From Bin87 sp963665395 (GTDB lineage Bacteria; Chloroflexota; Dehalococcoidia; Lucifugimonadales; UBA3495): DNA of 64,000 bases. Positions 17,119-25,151 of the stretch are shown here, piece by piece. A program made the position numbers and the translations under genes. The notes under the pieces were generated by a model. That model saw nothing but the letters and a program-made list of their open reading frames with translations, had not been told where the DNA came from and ran no database searches. The DNA lies in assembly GCA_963665395.2 (NCBI GenBank), contig OY762251.1, positions 1,116,001-1,180,000 on the forward strand, in the 5' to 3' direction. Position 1 is the first letter of the stretch; every line of letters starts with the position of its first letter.

Positions 17119-17547
17119 ATGATCAATCGTGATGAGCGGCGGCCAAATTGGCGGTTTTTTGACGGGGCGGTATCGGTTAGCGTCAGTACGTGGTTCGCAA
17201 TCACGCTTCACCAGTGCGCGGTATGTTCCGCATGGCCGATAATGGGTTTCCTCGTCCAACTGGCCGCCAGCGAAACCGGCGTTATAATAGTCGCAACTGA
17301 TCTGTTGCTGCCGACTGTTGCGCTGCTGTACGGAGGTCTTATGTCTATACTCGCAGCCATAGACACCTACGAGTGGATAAAGAGAAGACGGGAGGCCAAG
17401 GCCAAGGCCAGAGAAGAAATGGCTATTGCTAAAAGCCGTGAGGAGGGACGGGAGCAAGGCCGGGAGGAAATTGTCGCGCTGCTGAAGGAGCATGACATAG
17501 AACTCCCGCCGGAAGTCCTCCGCAGGCTGAACGGCGACGCTGAATAA
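17119..17547 (+). CDS. Membrane-anchored protein with charged helical tail, unknown function
   Basis: 142 residues if started at 17119. A hydrophobic stretch (GVIIVATDLLLPTVALLYGG) precedes a highly charged Arg/Lys/Glu helix (EWIKRRREAKAKAREEM, EGREQGREE) likely to form a coiled coil. A second ATG at 17341 has an excellent ribosome site (GGAGG, 6 bases upstream) and would give a 68-residue protein without the first hydrophobic part; this may be the true start. No family recognised. Confidence 0.5.
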   Translation: MINRDERRPNWRFFDGAVSVSVSTWFAITLHQCAVCSAWPIMGFLVQLAASETGVIIVATDLLLPTVALLYGGLMSILAAIDTYEWIKRRREAKAKAREEMAIAKSREEGREQGREEIVALLKEHDIELPPEVLRRLNGDAE

Positions 17548-17560
17548 TCCAAAGGACAGA

Positions 17561-18088
17561 TCACTGCGCCGGCTGGGACAATCCGTCTATGAACTCCAGG
17601 CCGGGCAATTTTGCCAATTCCTGCGGCGGCATCTTGACCTTGCCCGACCGGCTGCCCGCGCCCAGGATGATGTAGTCCATTTCCAGCAGCCGCTCGCAGG
17701 CGTATACCGGCAGGTCTTCCGGCAGGGCCAGGGCGGTTACGCCGCCAATCATCATGCCGGTGAGCGCCATGGTTTCGTCCGCGGAGGCGAAGGACGCCCG
17801 CGACACTCCCATCAGACGGCGCACCCGGCGATTCACGTCCAACCGGTCGCTGGCGCGGACGATGCAGGCGGCATATGCCGTCGTTCCCCGTTTGCTGGCC
17901 ACGATGATGGTGTTGGCCGAGTGGGGCAAGTCGTATCCGTACTGGGCGCAGAAATCGGCGGTGTCGCCGTACTGCGGGTCAATGGCGATCCACTCCCAGT
18001 CCTGGATCTCCAGGTCGGTCAGCACGGCGCGCACGCGAGCCTCGATCTCTATAAAATCCGGGGCGTCGTTATCGGCGATCATGTTCAT
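17561..18088 (-). CDS. YbaK/prolyl-tRNA deacylase-like protein
   Basis: 175 residues from the ATG at 18088. The pattern CAQYGYDLPHSANTIIVASKRG, VNRRVRRLMGVSRASFAS and TGMMIGGVTALALPEDLPVY corresponds to the YbaK/EbsC aminoacyl-tRNA editing fold, in which a conserved lysine (here probably the one in ASKRG) and the GGVxP-like loop bind the aminoacyl ester. Free-standing members clear mischarged tRNA. It ends 14 bases after the convergent gene upstream on the plus strand and lies 5 bases after the MaoC gene, so those two are probably one operon. Confidence 0.75.
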   Translation of the reverse strand: MNMIADNDAPDFIEIEARVRAVLTDLEIQDWEWIAIDPQYGDTADFCAQYGYDLPHSANTIIVASKRGTTAYAACIVRASDRLDVNRRVRRLMGVSRASFASADETMALTGMMIGGVTALALPEDLPVYACERLLEMDYIILGAGSRSGKVKMPPQELAKLPGLEFIDGLSQPAQ

Positions 18089-18093
18089 TTTGG

Positions 18094-19101
18094 CTATCCC
18101 ATGGTGACGGTGGCGTCGGAGAGGCAGACCAGCTCGTCGCGCTGGTTGGTTCCTCGAATTCGGCATTGCACTTTGCGCTGGCCGTAGAGATTGCCGCCGG
18201 ATCCGGTGACTTCCCCGGAGAACGTCACCACGTCGCCGGCGCGGAAGGGCGTGATGGCTCGCATCACCAGGTTACCGCCGTTGTAAAGCGCTTCCGGCGG
18301 AAAATTCAGGCCCAGGAAACGATCAACGTAGGACATGGTGGCCGGCCCGGCGTTCACGGCGCCGCCGAATATGTTCTGCCGCGCAAACTCCTCGTCGGTA
18401 TGAATGTTGCTCTCGCTGGGCCGGCCGGCCAGGCGCTGGGCGTTCTTGCGCAGGATGTTCTCGGTGGTTTCGCCGACGGCCAGCGTGCGGGGCAGCGGCG
18501 CGCCGGCGTGGGCCTGCTCCCAGGTGAGGAACTGCCCGGGGTCGGGAACCGCCGCCGCATCGCCGGCGGCCGGAGCGCCAGCGAAAGGTTCGGGAACCGC
18601 GCGCTGTCCGGCGGAGTACTCGAAAATGCAGGTGTAGTCATAGCTGGCGACCACGGCCCCGGCTTCATCAAACGCGGAAACGCGGAAAGTGACGAACTTG
18701 CTGCCGCGACGCTCGTATTTCTGGTACACGCGACGGTTGCCGGTCAGGGTTTCTCCGGCGTACACCGGGCGATACCAGCGGATCTCGCACTTGGCGAAGG
18801 GCGTCTGCCTTCGGGCGGTGGTGGAACGCTCCTGGGCAACCAACCCGTTGGCCTCGGCGATTTCGTCCCGCAGCAGGGGCGAGTAGGTCAACGCCATGGT
18901 GGGCATCGCCATCATCCGTCCCCCGGCCGGTTCCGGCGACGGCGTCAGGTAGCGCGGATCGGGGTTCTGGGCGCAGGCGGCGTACTCGGCGATATGCTCC
19001 GCCGACAGCGTGACCTGGGTGGGCGGGCCGGCCTGGCCGACCCGGACGGCGTCGTAAGTCCAAAGGCGTTCTTCAGTTGTGGTGGCATGAGATTGGGTCA
19101 T
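18094..19101 (-). CDS. Two-domain MaoC/FAS1-like dehydratase
   Basis: 335 residues from the ATG at 19101, which has AGGAGG 12 bases upstream; the longer frame is not supported. The N-terminal hotdog domain (SAEHIAEYAACAQNPDPRYL, PFAKCEIRWYRPVYAGETLTG) is of the FAS1-dehydratase-like type. The C-terminal MaoC domain carries SNIHTDEEFARQNIFGGAVNAGPATMSYV, where the Asp-His of the hydratase signature appears as H-T-D-E. Predicted to hydrate or dehydrate an acyl-CoA; the substrate is unknown. Confidence 0.8.
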   Translation of the reverse strand: MTQSHATTTEERLWTYDAVRVGQAGPPTQVTLSAEHIAEYAACAQNPDPRYLTPSPEPAGGRMMAMPTMALTYSPLLRDEIAEANGLVAQERSTTARRQTPFAKCEIRWYRPVYAGETLTGNRRVYQKYERRGSKFVTFRVSAFDEAGAVVASYDYTCIFEYSAGQRAVPEPFAGAPAAGDAAAVPDPGQFLTWEQAHAGAPLPRTLAVGETTENILRKNAQRLAGRPSESNIHTDEEFARQNIFGGAVNAGPATMSYVDRFLGLNFPPEALYNGGNLVMRAITPFRAGDVVTFSGEVTGSGGNLYGQRKVQCRIRGTNQRDELVCLSDATVTMG

Positions 19102-19284
19102 CGTTGAGCATGGCCTCCTGGAGACTGACGCCATTATACCCGGCATCCGCCGTGGCGATGGCACGGAGGGTTCGCGCCGAGCGCTATCGCGCACTGATGC
19201 GAGGGCTTGGAGGCGCGGCGGTATAATAAGCGGTGGGCAGGCGGACGTATCCCTGGTCCGCCACTCGCATCAGGAGACGGCAAC

Positions 19285-19641
19285 ATGGGCATTTTCAGCA
19301 TAACCATCCAAATCGCCAACCGCAACGGCGAGCACTTTGAGGACGTTGAGGTGATGGTGGACACCGGCGCGGTGACGACGGTGATACCGCGTTCAACGCT
19401 GGAAGGGCTGGGCATCCAGCCGACCAAACGCGAAACTTTCGAGTACGCCGGCGGTGAGCGGGTCCAACTGGATATGGCCGAAGCGCGGGCGCGCGTGGAG
19501 GGACGGGATACCACCACCTGGGTCATCTTCGGCGAGGACGGAATGTCGCCGCTACTGGGCGCGTACACGCTGGAGGGCGTGTTACTGGCCGTGGATCCTT
19601 ACAACGAGCGGCTGATTCCGGTGGTGGGCTCGCTGAAGTAG
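19285..19641 (+). CDS. Retropepsin-like aspartic protease family protein (copy 1 of 5)
   Basis: 118 residues from the ATG at 19285 after AGGAGA. The active-site-like motif VEVMVDTGAVTTVIPRSTLEGLGI at residues 25-48 is the DTGA triad of single-domain clan AA aspartic proteases. The second part (MSPLLGAYTLEGVLLAVDP) matches the family's C-terminal hydrophobic-G loop. As with retroviral proteases, a dimer would be needed for activity. Substrates are unknown. Four relatives lie at 44325, 55296, 62610 and 63058. It is followed 43 bases later by the second nuclease-methyltransferase. Confidence 0.75.
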   Translation: MGIFSITIQIANRNGEHFEDVEVMVDTGAVTTVIPRSTLEGLGIQPTKRETFEYAGGERVQLDMAEARARVEGRDTTTWVIFGEDGMSPLLGAYTLEGVLLAVDPYNERLIPVVGSLK

Positions 19642-19684
19642 CGGCGCTCCTATTTCACTATCATTTGGTATCATCATCCTCATC

Positions 19685-22600
19685 ATGACTACCCCGGAAC
19701 ATATACCGGCAAACCTTGAGCCTGTTGACGTTTATGCCGAGTTGGCGGAGGCGGCGCTGTATCGCCACAACGCCGGCCACTCGGAGACGGACATCCGCAG
19801 CGCGGCGTGGAATTTCTTCACCCAGAGCGGGCTGGTGTCTCCCGGCGAAATCACTCAAGAGGAATCGCCCACGCAAGCGGCGGCGGGGCGGGTTGACCTG
19901 GTGGCGCGCGACGCTTTCTTTGAGTTCAAGCGCAACCTTTACAGCGGTTCCGTTATTGACCCGCAGCACATCAAACAGTTGGACAACTATCTGCTTGATG
20001 CCCTGAACGCCGGTCGGGGCATCCGCGTCGGCGTTCTGACCGACGGCAAGCGGTGGCTGCTCCGGCGGGTTGGCGATGCCGACGTGGAAGCGTTCAGTCC
20101 TGCTCCGTTTATCCTGGAAACAGCCGAGGGCGGCCTGCGGCTGTACGAGTGGCTGCGGGATCGGGTGTTTGAGGAGGGTGATACGAACATCGCGCCGACG
20201 CCGGACAACCTGGTGCGCGAGTTCGGCGACGCCAGCCGCCACACCAACCAGGACTTTGCCACCCTGCGCGTGCTGTACGAAAGGGAAGGCCAGCGGGAGA
20301 CGGTGCAGGTGAAACGCCGCCTGTGGGAGGACCTGCTCCGCGCCGCCCTGGGCGAAATCGCCAGCGCGCCCGCCGAGCTGGACGACCTGTTTATCCGCCA
20401 TACCTACTTGAGCGCGGTGATCGGCATGGCGGTGCAGGCGGCTTTCGGAATCGACATCCGCGACGTTGCGGCGCAGGAACCGGCGGATCTGCTGCTGGGC
20501 CGGCGGCTGCGCAACGCCACCGGGCTCAGCGGCATCCTGGAGTCGGACTTCTTCGCGTGGCCCACGGAAGTCGCCGGCGGCGCGCAGTTCATCCGGCAAC
20601 TGGCCGACCGGGTAGCGCGGTTCGACTGGCGCGACCCGCCGGCGGACATCGCGCCGACGCTGTACGAAATCGTCATCCCGGCCGACGAGCGGCGGCAGCT
20701 GGGCGAATACTACACTCCCAAGTGGCTGGCCGACGCCATGGTGAGCGAACTGGTCGCCGACCCGCTGCACCAAAGCGTCCTGGACCCCGCCTGCGGTTCG
20801 GGGACTTTCATCGTGGCGGCGGTGGAGCGGTTCATGGCGGCGGCGCAGGGTTCGGGGTTGGAACCGCAGGAAATCCTCACCCGGCTGCGGGCGGCGGTTA
20901 CCGGCATCGACGTGCATCCGGCGGCGGTGCACCTGGCCCGGGCGTCCTGGGCATTGGCGGCGCGGGAGGCGATCAGCGCAGCGGCGGATTACAACACCGA
21001 AATATCCGCGCCCATCTACCTGGGCGACGCCCTGCAACTGCGCTACCGCACCGGGGACCTGTTCGCCGAGCATAACGTGACCATTGAGACCCGCATCGCC
21101 GAACTGGGCAACCCGACGCTGACTTTTCCCATGTCTCTGGTGGAACGCGCCGCCACCTTCGACGCCCTGATGTCCGACATCGCCGATGCTATCGAACGGG
21201 GCAACGACCCGCTGCTGGCGCTGGACGACAACCAGGTCACGGATCCCGCGGAGCGGGCGATGACGGTAGATGCCATCGCCACCTTGCAACTGCTGCACCG
21301 GGAGGGGATGAACCACATCTGGGCCTATTACACGCGCAACATGGTGCGCCCGGTGGTCTTGAGCCGCAACAAGGTTGACCTGATTATCAGCAACCCGCCG
21401 TGGCTGAGCTATCGTAACACTGCAAACATTTTGCGAACGGAATTGGAGGAGCAAAGCCGTAACCGTTACGGCATTTGGACAGGCGGACGGTACGCGAATC
21501 GGCAGGATGTGGCCGGCTTCTTTTACGCGCGCACTGTTGACCTATATCTCAAGGACAGTGGGGTTATCGGCATGGTGTTGCCGCACAGCGCTTTGCAGTC
21601 GGGGCAATACGCCAAGTGGCGCAGCGGGAAGTGGGAGCAGCACGGCCTGACACCCAGAGGGAATCTGAGTAAAAAGGTAGAGCGCACGCTGGCGGTGGAC
21701 TTCGAGTACAAAAAAGCGTGGGACCTGGAGCAACTGGAACCCAACACTTTCTTTCCAATAGCGTCCTGCGTAGTGTTCGCGGAACGCACGGGGGAGAACG
21801 CTGCGGCAACGGCGTTGCAGGGCACGGTGGAACGCTGGGTCGGGAAAACGAACAGCGAGGATGTGCAACGCGCATTGGCTGGGATCACTGACACGTCCGT
21901 AGCGGGCGACTCACTTTACGCGGACTACGCACGGCAAGGGGCCACTATAGTTCCACGATGCCTGTTCTTCGTTCAGGAAACAGAGTCTGCAACCGCTATC
22001 CAGGCGGGCCAGACAATCACAGTGAATCCCCGGCGCGGTTCACAAGACAAAGCGCCGTGGAAAGATCTGCCGCTGCCAGACATCACAGGGCAGACCATAG
22101 AACGGTCCCACGTGTATGACGTGCATTTGGGCGAAACGGTGGTTCCCTACGCTACGTTGACACCGCTCAAAGCCGTGTTGCCGTTGAAGCGCGGCGAGTG
22201 CGAGATACCGACGGATGATAATGGGCCGGGCGGCATCCGCCTGGGAGGTCTGGAACGTCGGATGCGGGACCGATGGCAGACGATCAGCAACCTGTGGGAC
22301 GATCAGCAACGGCGGGCCAACAATCTGAACCTGTTAGGACGGTTGGATTTTCACCGCGAATTGTCATCGCAGCTGGAATGGCAGAAGCAACCGGGAGACA
22401 GGCCGGTAAAGATTGTGTACACACAAAATGGCGTTCCTACCGCTGCCTTGGTTGATGATGGCACGATAGTTGATACGAAGTTGTATTGGGTCACGTGCAA
22501 GGACGTTCAAGAAGCGTACTATCTGCTGGCCATCATCAACAGCGATACGCTGGCGACGGCTGTCAACCAGTTCACCACGCCCAATTGGGCCGGCAACACG

Positions 22601-23002
22601 CGGGATTTACACAAGCACCTGTGGAAGTTGCCGATACCGGAGTTTGACCGGGACAACCTGTTGCACGCAACTCTGGCCAAAGCGGGGGCGCGGTTGGCGA
22701 CCGGAGTGGCGGAACGGCTGGCGGAGTTGCGGGCGGAGCGGGGCGACCGGCTGACGGTAACGGTGGCGCGGCGGGAGCTGCGGAAGTGGCTGCGCGATTC
22801 GCTGGAATGGGCGGCGATTGAAATGATAATGCCGAAGTTTATCGGTCAGCCGCTGGTGGGCGAGTCGCAATGGAAGGAGCGCTGGGAAGGCCGGCCCGGC
22901 GGCCGGCTGGTGCTGAGCGCGGCAGCATCGTTGGAGGTGGCCCGACTGGAGCGGGAGGCGCAGATGGACGAATGGGGTCGGCCGAGGCGGTCGCAAAGCT
23001 GA
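19685..23002 (+). CDS. Fused nuclease / N6-adenine DNA methyltransferase (second locus)
   Basis: 1105 residues. An N-terminal PD-(D/E)XK-like region is seen as RVDLVARDAFFEFKRN at about 69-84, then IKQLDNYLLDALNAGRGIRVGVLTDGKRW, typical of type I/IIG R-subunit N-termini. The methyltransferase core has LGEYYTPKWLADAMV near 340, SAM motif I LDPACGSGTFIVAA near 365 and motif IV LIISNPPWLSYR near 569. The C-terminal third (LPIPEFDRDNLLHATL) is presumed target recognition. Single-chain layout indicates a restriction-modification enzyme or a phage-defence methyltransferase. Its stop overlaps the start of a PIN-domain gene by one base. Confidence 0.85.
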   Translation: MTTPEHIPANLEPVDVYAELAEAALYRHNAGHSETDIRSAAWNFFTQSGLVSPGEITQEESPTQAAAGRVDLVARDAFFEFKRNLYSGSVIDPQHIKQLDNYLLDALNAGRGIRVGVLTDGKRWLLRRVGDADVEAFSPAPFILETAEGGLRLYEWLRDRVFEEGDTNIAPTPDNLVREFGDASRHTNQDFATLRVLYEREGQRETVQVKRRLWEDLLRAALGEIASAPAELDDLFIRHTYLSAVIGMAVQAAFGIDIRDVAAQEPADLLLGRRLRNATGLSGILESDFFAWPTEVAGGAQFIRQLADRVARFDWRDPPADIAPTLYEIVIPADERRQLGEYYTPKWLADAMVSELVADPLHQSVLDPACGSGTFIVAAVERFMAAAQGSGLEPQEILTRLRAAVTGIDVHPAAVHLARASWALAAREAISAAADYNTEISAPIYLGDALQLRYRTGDLFAEHNVTIETRIAELGNPTLTFPMSLVERAATFDALMSDIADAIERGNDPLLALDDNQVTDPAERAMTVDAIATLQLLHREGMNHIWAYYTRNMVRPVVLSRNKVDLIISNPPWLSYRNTANILRTELEEQSRNRYGIWTGGRYANRQDVAGFFYARTVDLYLKDSGVIGMVLPHSALQSGQYAKWRSGKWEQHGLTPRGNLSKKVERTLAVDFEYKKAWDLEQLEPNTFFPIASCVVFAERTGENAAATALQGTVERWVGKTNSEDVQRALAGITDTSVAGDSLYADYARQGATIVPRCLFFVQETESATAIQAGQTITVNPRRGSQDKAPWKDLPLPDITGQTIERSHVYDVHLGETVVPYATLTPLKAVLPLKRGECEIPTDDNGPGGIRLGGLERRMRDRWQTISNLWDDQQRRANNLNLLGRLDFHRELSSQLEWQKQPGDRPVKIVYTQNGVPTAALVDDGTIVDTKLYWVTCKDVQEAYYLLAIINSDTLATAVNQFTTPNWAGNTRDLHKHLWKLPIPEFDRDNLLHATLAKAGARLATGVAERLAELRAERGDRLTVTVARRELRKWLRDSLEWAAIEMIMPKFIGQPLVGESQWKERWEGRPGGRLVLSAAASLEVARLEREAQMDEWGRPRRSQS

Positions 23003-23457
23003 TGGCGCGCGCCGATGCTGAGGACCCGCCCCAACCGCAATCTGAGGCGGCGGAAACTTACGTGCTGGACGCATCGGCGGCAGTGGAGTACCTGCTGGAG
23101 AGTCCGGCCGGCGCACGGGTGGCCGCCGTCATCGCCGGGGCCAGGCTAATCGCGCCGGATACTCTGGACGCGGAAGTGATGTCGGCGCTGCGCGGCCGGG
23201 TTCTGCCAAGTATGATCGACGAAGCGCGCGCCATCAAGGCGCTGGCCGACCTGGAAGCAATGCCCGTCGAGCGAATATCATCCCGAACCCTTATCCCGCT
23301 GGCATGGGGGTACTATCACAACATCACCGCTTATGACGCGCTGTACGTTGCCGCGGCCAAGGTCCATGGGGCCACATTGCTGACTTCCGACGGCCACTTG
23401 ACCCGCGCGCCAGCATCGGTGCTGGATGTACCAGTGCGAAACGTCAGGAATACCTGA
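23002..23457 (+). CDS. PIN-domain (VapC-like) protein
   Basis: 151 residues. The acidic residues of the PIN nuclease are in place: Asp in YVLDASAAVEYLL near 25, Glu in DAEVMSALRG near 57, Asp in TAYDALYVAAA near 112 and Asp in LLTSDGHLTRAP near 130. These RNases cut tRNA or rRNA and usually pair with an upstream antitoxin; none is encoded here. The start at 23002 shares its first base with the methyltransferase stop; an alternative ATG at 22972 would overlap further. Coupling to a restriction-methylase gene suggests a guard or anti-loss function, which is inference. Confidence 0.8.
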   Translation: MARADAEDPPQPQSEAAETYVLDASAAVEYLLESPAGARVAAVIAGARLIAPDTLDAEVMSALRGRVLPSMIDEARAIKALADLEAMPVERISSRTLIPLAWGYYHNITAYDALYVAAAKVHGATLLTSDGHLTRAPASVLDVPVRNVRNT

Positions 23458-23487
23458 CCGCCGGCGCGGCGTTGTAACCATCCGGCG

Positions 23488-23849
23488 CTATCTTCCGTCG
23501 GCCAGGAACCGTGCCAAGGCTCCCGGAGCTCGCGCTGTTGGCTTCAGAGAATCGCGCGGCCCTTCGCCGCCGGATATAATCCCCTTGGCGCGCAGTTCCG
23601 CCAATCGCTCACGCGTACCCAGTTTCCCAACCTGTCATTGCGAGCGTAGCGTGGCAATCTCGTTGCTGGAGCAGTCGTCGCTCAATTCAGCGAGATTGCC
23701 ACGTCGCTGCGCTCCTCGCGATGACAAAGTGGGTACGCATGAGCCGCCAATCGTTCTTGCAAACGGCGGAGTTCTTCAGGGTCAGGCGCGGGCCATTCTT
23801 CCCGGTCGCCGTCAAACTGCTGTCCGACGGGCGTATTCTGATCGCTCAT
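23488..23849 (-). pseudogene. PIN-system antitoxin gene split by an R1 element
   Basis: Reading on the minus strand from the ATG at 23849 gives 36 codons related to the neighbouring antitoxins (EEWPAPDPEELRRLQERLA), after which the frame runs into the R1 element. Removing the element and one 10-bp target duplicate (146 bases) restores an uninterrupted 71-residue frame continuing ELRAKGIISGGEGPRDSL and APGALARFLADGR to the TAG at 23488. This lines up along its length with the intact 68-residue antitoxin at 24290-24496. The gene is therefore a clean insertional knockout. No cognate toxin follows it. Confidence 0.85.
23608..23743. mobile_element. R1-family non-autonomous element with 10-bp target duplication
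   Basis: 136 bp, ends CTCACGCGTACCCAGTTT and AAAGTGGGTACGCATGAG (inverted, one internal mismatch in the last 14), core TGTCATTGCGAG...CTCGCGATGACA. Flanked exactly by CCGCCAATCG at 23598-23607 and 23744-23753. It has no coding capacity and has inserted into an antitoxin gene. Confidence 0.88.
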
Positions 23850-23863
23850 AGTAGTTGTTCTCC

Positions 23864-24283
23864 CTATGGGATGAAGAAACCTAACTCCCGCGCCGCCGTT
23901 TCCTGCTGTTCGTCAAGGGTTATGAAGGCCAAACTGGCGCGCCGGCTGGTGAGATACAGCCTCTGCCGAAGATACATTGCGCTTGCCAGATGCCACAAAA
24001 GAACCGGAGACAGACTGGCAAACGCCTGTATTCTTGCCATTTCAGAGCCAAGGCCGCCTCTCGGCTGAACCCACTCGATACCGGATAACGAGCCAGGGTC
24101 GAAGATTTGCCCCTGGAGCTCGAACTCAACGCGCAACTCCGCCTCAAGGAGGTTCGAGGACACCAAAATCGGGAAACGATTGAGGCGCTCCTGCGTAACG
24201 GCTCCAACCGGCTCCTCGTCAAATACGACGGGGATCAGGGCGGTTGGATCGAGGTACGCTATGGCCAGGCTTGATGGCGTCAT
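23864..24283 (-). CDS. PIN-domain toxin of a toxin-antitoxin pair
   Basis: 139 residues. AIAYLDPTALIPVVFDEEP (Asp near 11, with P in place of the usual S/T), SSNLLEAELRVEF (Glu near 47), LLWHLASAMYL and SLAFITLDEQQETAARELGF (Asp near 123) outline a PIN RNase. It begins 6 bases after the antitoxin gene, the classic antitoxin-first order. In the third acidic region the usual Asp appears as His (WHLASA), as in some VapC subgroups. Confidence 0.8.
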   Translation of the reverse strand: MTPSSLAIAYLDPTALIPVVFDEEPVGAVTQERLNRFPILVSSNLLEAELRVEFELQGQIFDPGSLSGIEWVQPRGGLGSEMARIQAFASLSPVLLWHLASAMYLRQRLYLTSRRASLAFITLDEQQETAARELGFFIP

Positions 24284-24289
24284 CGTCCC

Positions 24290-24496
24290 CTAGCCTCTCC
24301 TATCTTGAAATCTTTTCAGCGCGCCGGGGATGTGCGCGACCGGCGGCATTGGCTTGCGCGGCCCGGCGGCTCCGGACAGAACCCCTTCGGCGCGCAATTC
24401 TTCAATCCGCTCCGCCAGGCGACGCATTTCGTCCGGGTCGGGCTCGGCCCGCTCAATTGCGCCTTCGTCAAATTCTTCCCGATGCTCATTGCTCAT
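24290..24496 (-). CDS. Antitoxin of the PIN-domain pair
   Basis: 68 residues, acidic N-terminus (EHREEFDEGAIERAEPDPDE), central helix MRRLAERIEELRAEGVLSG and a proline-rich toxin-wrapping C-terminus (PPVAHIPGALKRF). No DNA-binding fold is obvious. It precedes the PIN toxin by 6 bases. Two paralogues lie on either side: one split by R1 (23488-23849), one truncated (24694-24861). Confidence 0.7.
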   Translation of the reverse strand: MSNEHREEFDEGAIERAEPDPDEMRRLAERIEELRAEGVLSGAAGPRKPMPPVAHIPGALKRFQDRRG

Positions 24497-24578
24497 AATA
24501 CTGCCTCCTATTACTGCGCCCGGTGGGCGCGAATATGCCGCTTGCCTTTGAAAGACCGGGTGGGCATAGTCATTCCCG

Positions 24579-24693
24579 CTACGGGATGAAGAACCCCAAC
24601 TCTCGCGCCGCCGTTTCCTGCTGTTCGTCCAGTGTGATGAAGGCCAGCCGATACTGCCGGCTGGTCAGCGATTGCCTCTCCCGGGTATGTAGG
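24579..24693 (-). pseudogene. C-terminal remnant of a PIN toxin
   Basis: The minus-strand frame ending at the TAG at 24579-24581 reads RERQSLTSRQYRLAFITLDE and QQETAARELGFFIP, nearly identical to the last ~35 residues of the intact toxin at 23864. Nothing before that matches the toxin N-terminus, and there is no start codon. It directly follows a truncated antitoxin, so one deletion joined the two genes. Confidence 0.8.
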
Positions 24694-24861
24694 CTACGGT
24701 TGCAAAATGTCGCGTCTGCCTTCCCCCCTCATCAGAACGCCTTCCTTTTCGAGCTGATCGAGATGCTCTTCCAAAAGGCGGAGTTCTTTGGGGTCGGGCG
24801 CGGGCCATGCTTCTTGACTGCCGTCGCCATGCCGTTGGGCCGGCGGTTCCTGTGCGCTCAT
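24694..24861 (-). CDS. C-terminally truncated PIN-system antitoxin
   Basis: 55 residues from the ATG at 24861, preceded by GGAGG. APDPKELRLLEEHLDQLEKE and GVLMRGEGRRD match the paralogues at 23488 and 24290, but the frame stops at RRDILQP, where the others continue into the proline-rich APGALxRF tail. The missing tail is the part that normally contacts the toxin, and the toxin downstream is also only a remnant, so this module is probably dead. Confidence 0.65.
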   Translation of the reverse strand: MSAQEPPAQRHGDGSQEAWPAPDPKELRLLEEHLDQLEKEGVLMRGEGRRDILQP

Positions 24862-24892
24862 AGTGGTCACCTCCGCTGGCACGGGTTAATGT

Positions 24893-24919
24893 GGATTCCC
24901 GCTTTCGCGGGAATGACGG
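24893..24919. repeat. R3-type hairpin repeat
   Basis: GGATTCCCGCTTTCGCGGGAATGACGGG variant of R3 (stem TTCCCGC/GCGGGAA), in the short gap between the truncated antitoxin and the hydrolase remnant. Confidence 0.65.
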
Positions 24920-24937
24920 GGTAGGGATGTGTATCTG

Positions 24938-25135
24938 CTACGCCAGGAACCCCTCCACCAGCTCGACGAAGCGGTCGGTGGCCTCCAGCTCCGGGTGATG
25001 GCCGCAGTTGTCGATGACCTCCAGGCGGCTGCCGGGGATGCGGCGGTGGTATTCCCGGCCGGCGCTGACCGGCACGATGGCGTCCTGCTCGCCCCAGACC
25101 AGCAGGGGGATGGGGCTGACCGGGGTAGGCGCTTC
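24938..25135 (-). pseudogene. C-terminal fragment duplicated from the alpha/beta hydrolase
   Basis: The minus-strand frame ending TAG at 24938 encodes about 60 residues (PLLVWGEQDAIVPVSAGREY, then PGSRLEVIDNCGHHPELEAT, FVELVEGFLA) nearly identical to the end of the hydrolase at 25760-26557. The catalytic Asp and His segments are present but the nucleophile half is missing and there is no start. The complete gene and this fragment flank the coiled-coil gene at 25152-25703. Confidence 0.85.
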
Positions 25136-25151
25136 ATTTGAGACTTCCGGT

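Noticed and set aside
19216..19226. TATAAT upstream of the first retropepsin-like gene as a promoter
   Set aside because: No -35-like hexamer at a 16-18 base spacing.
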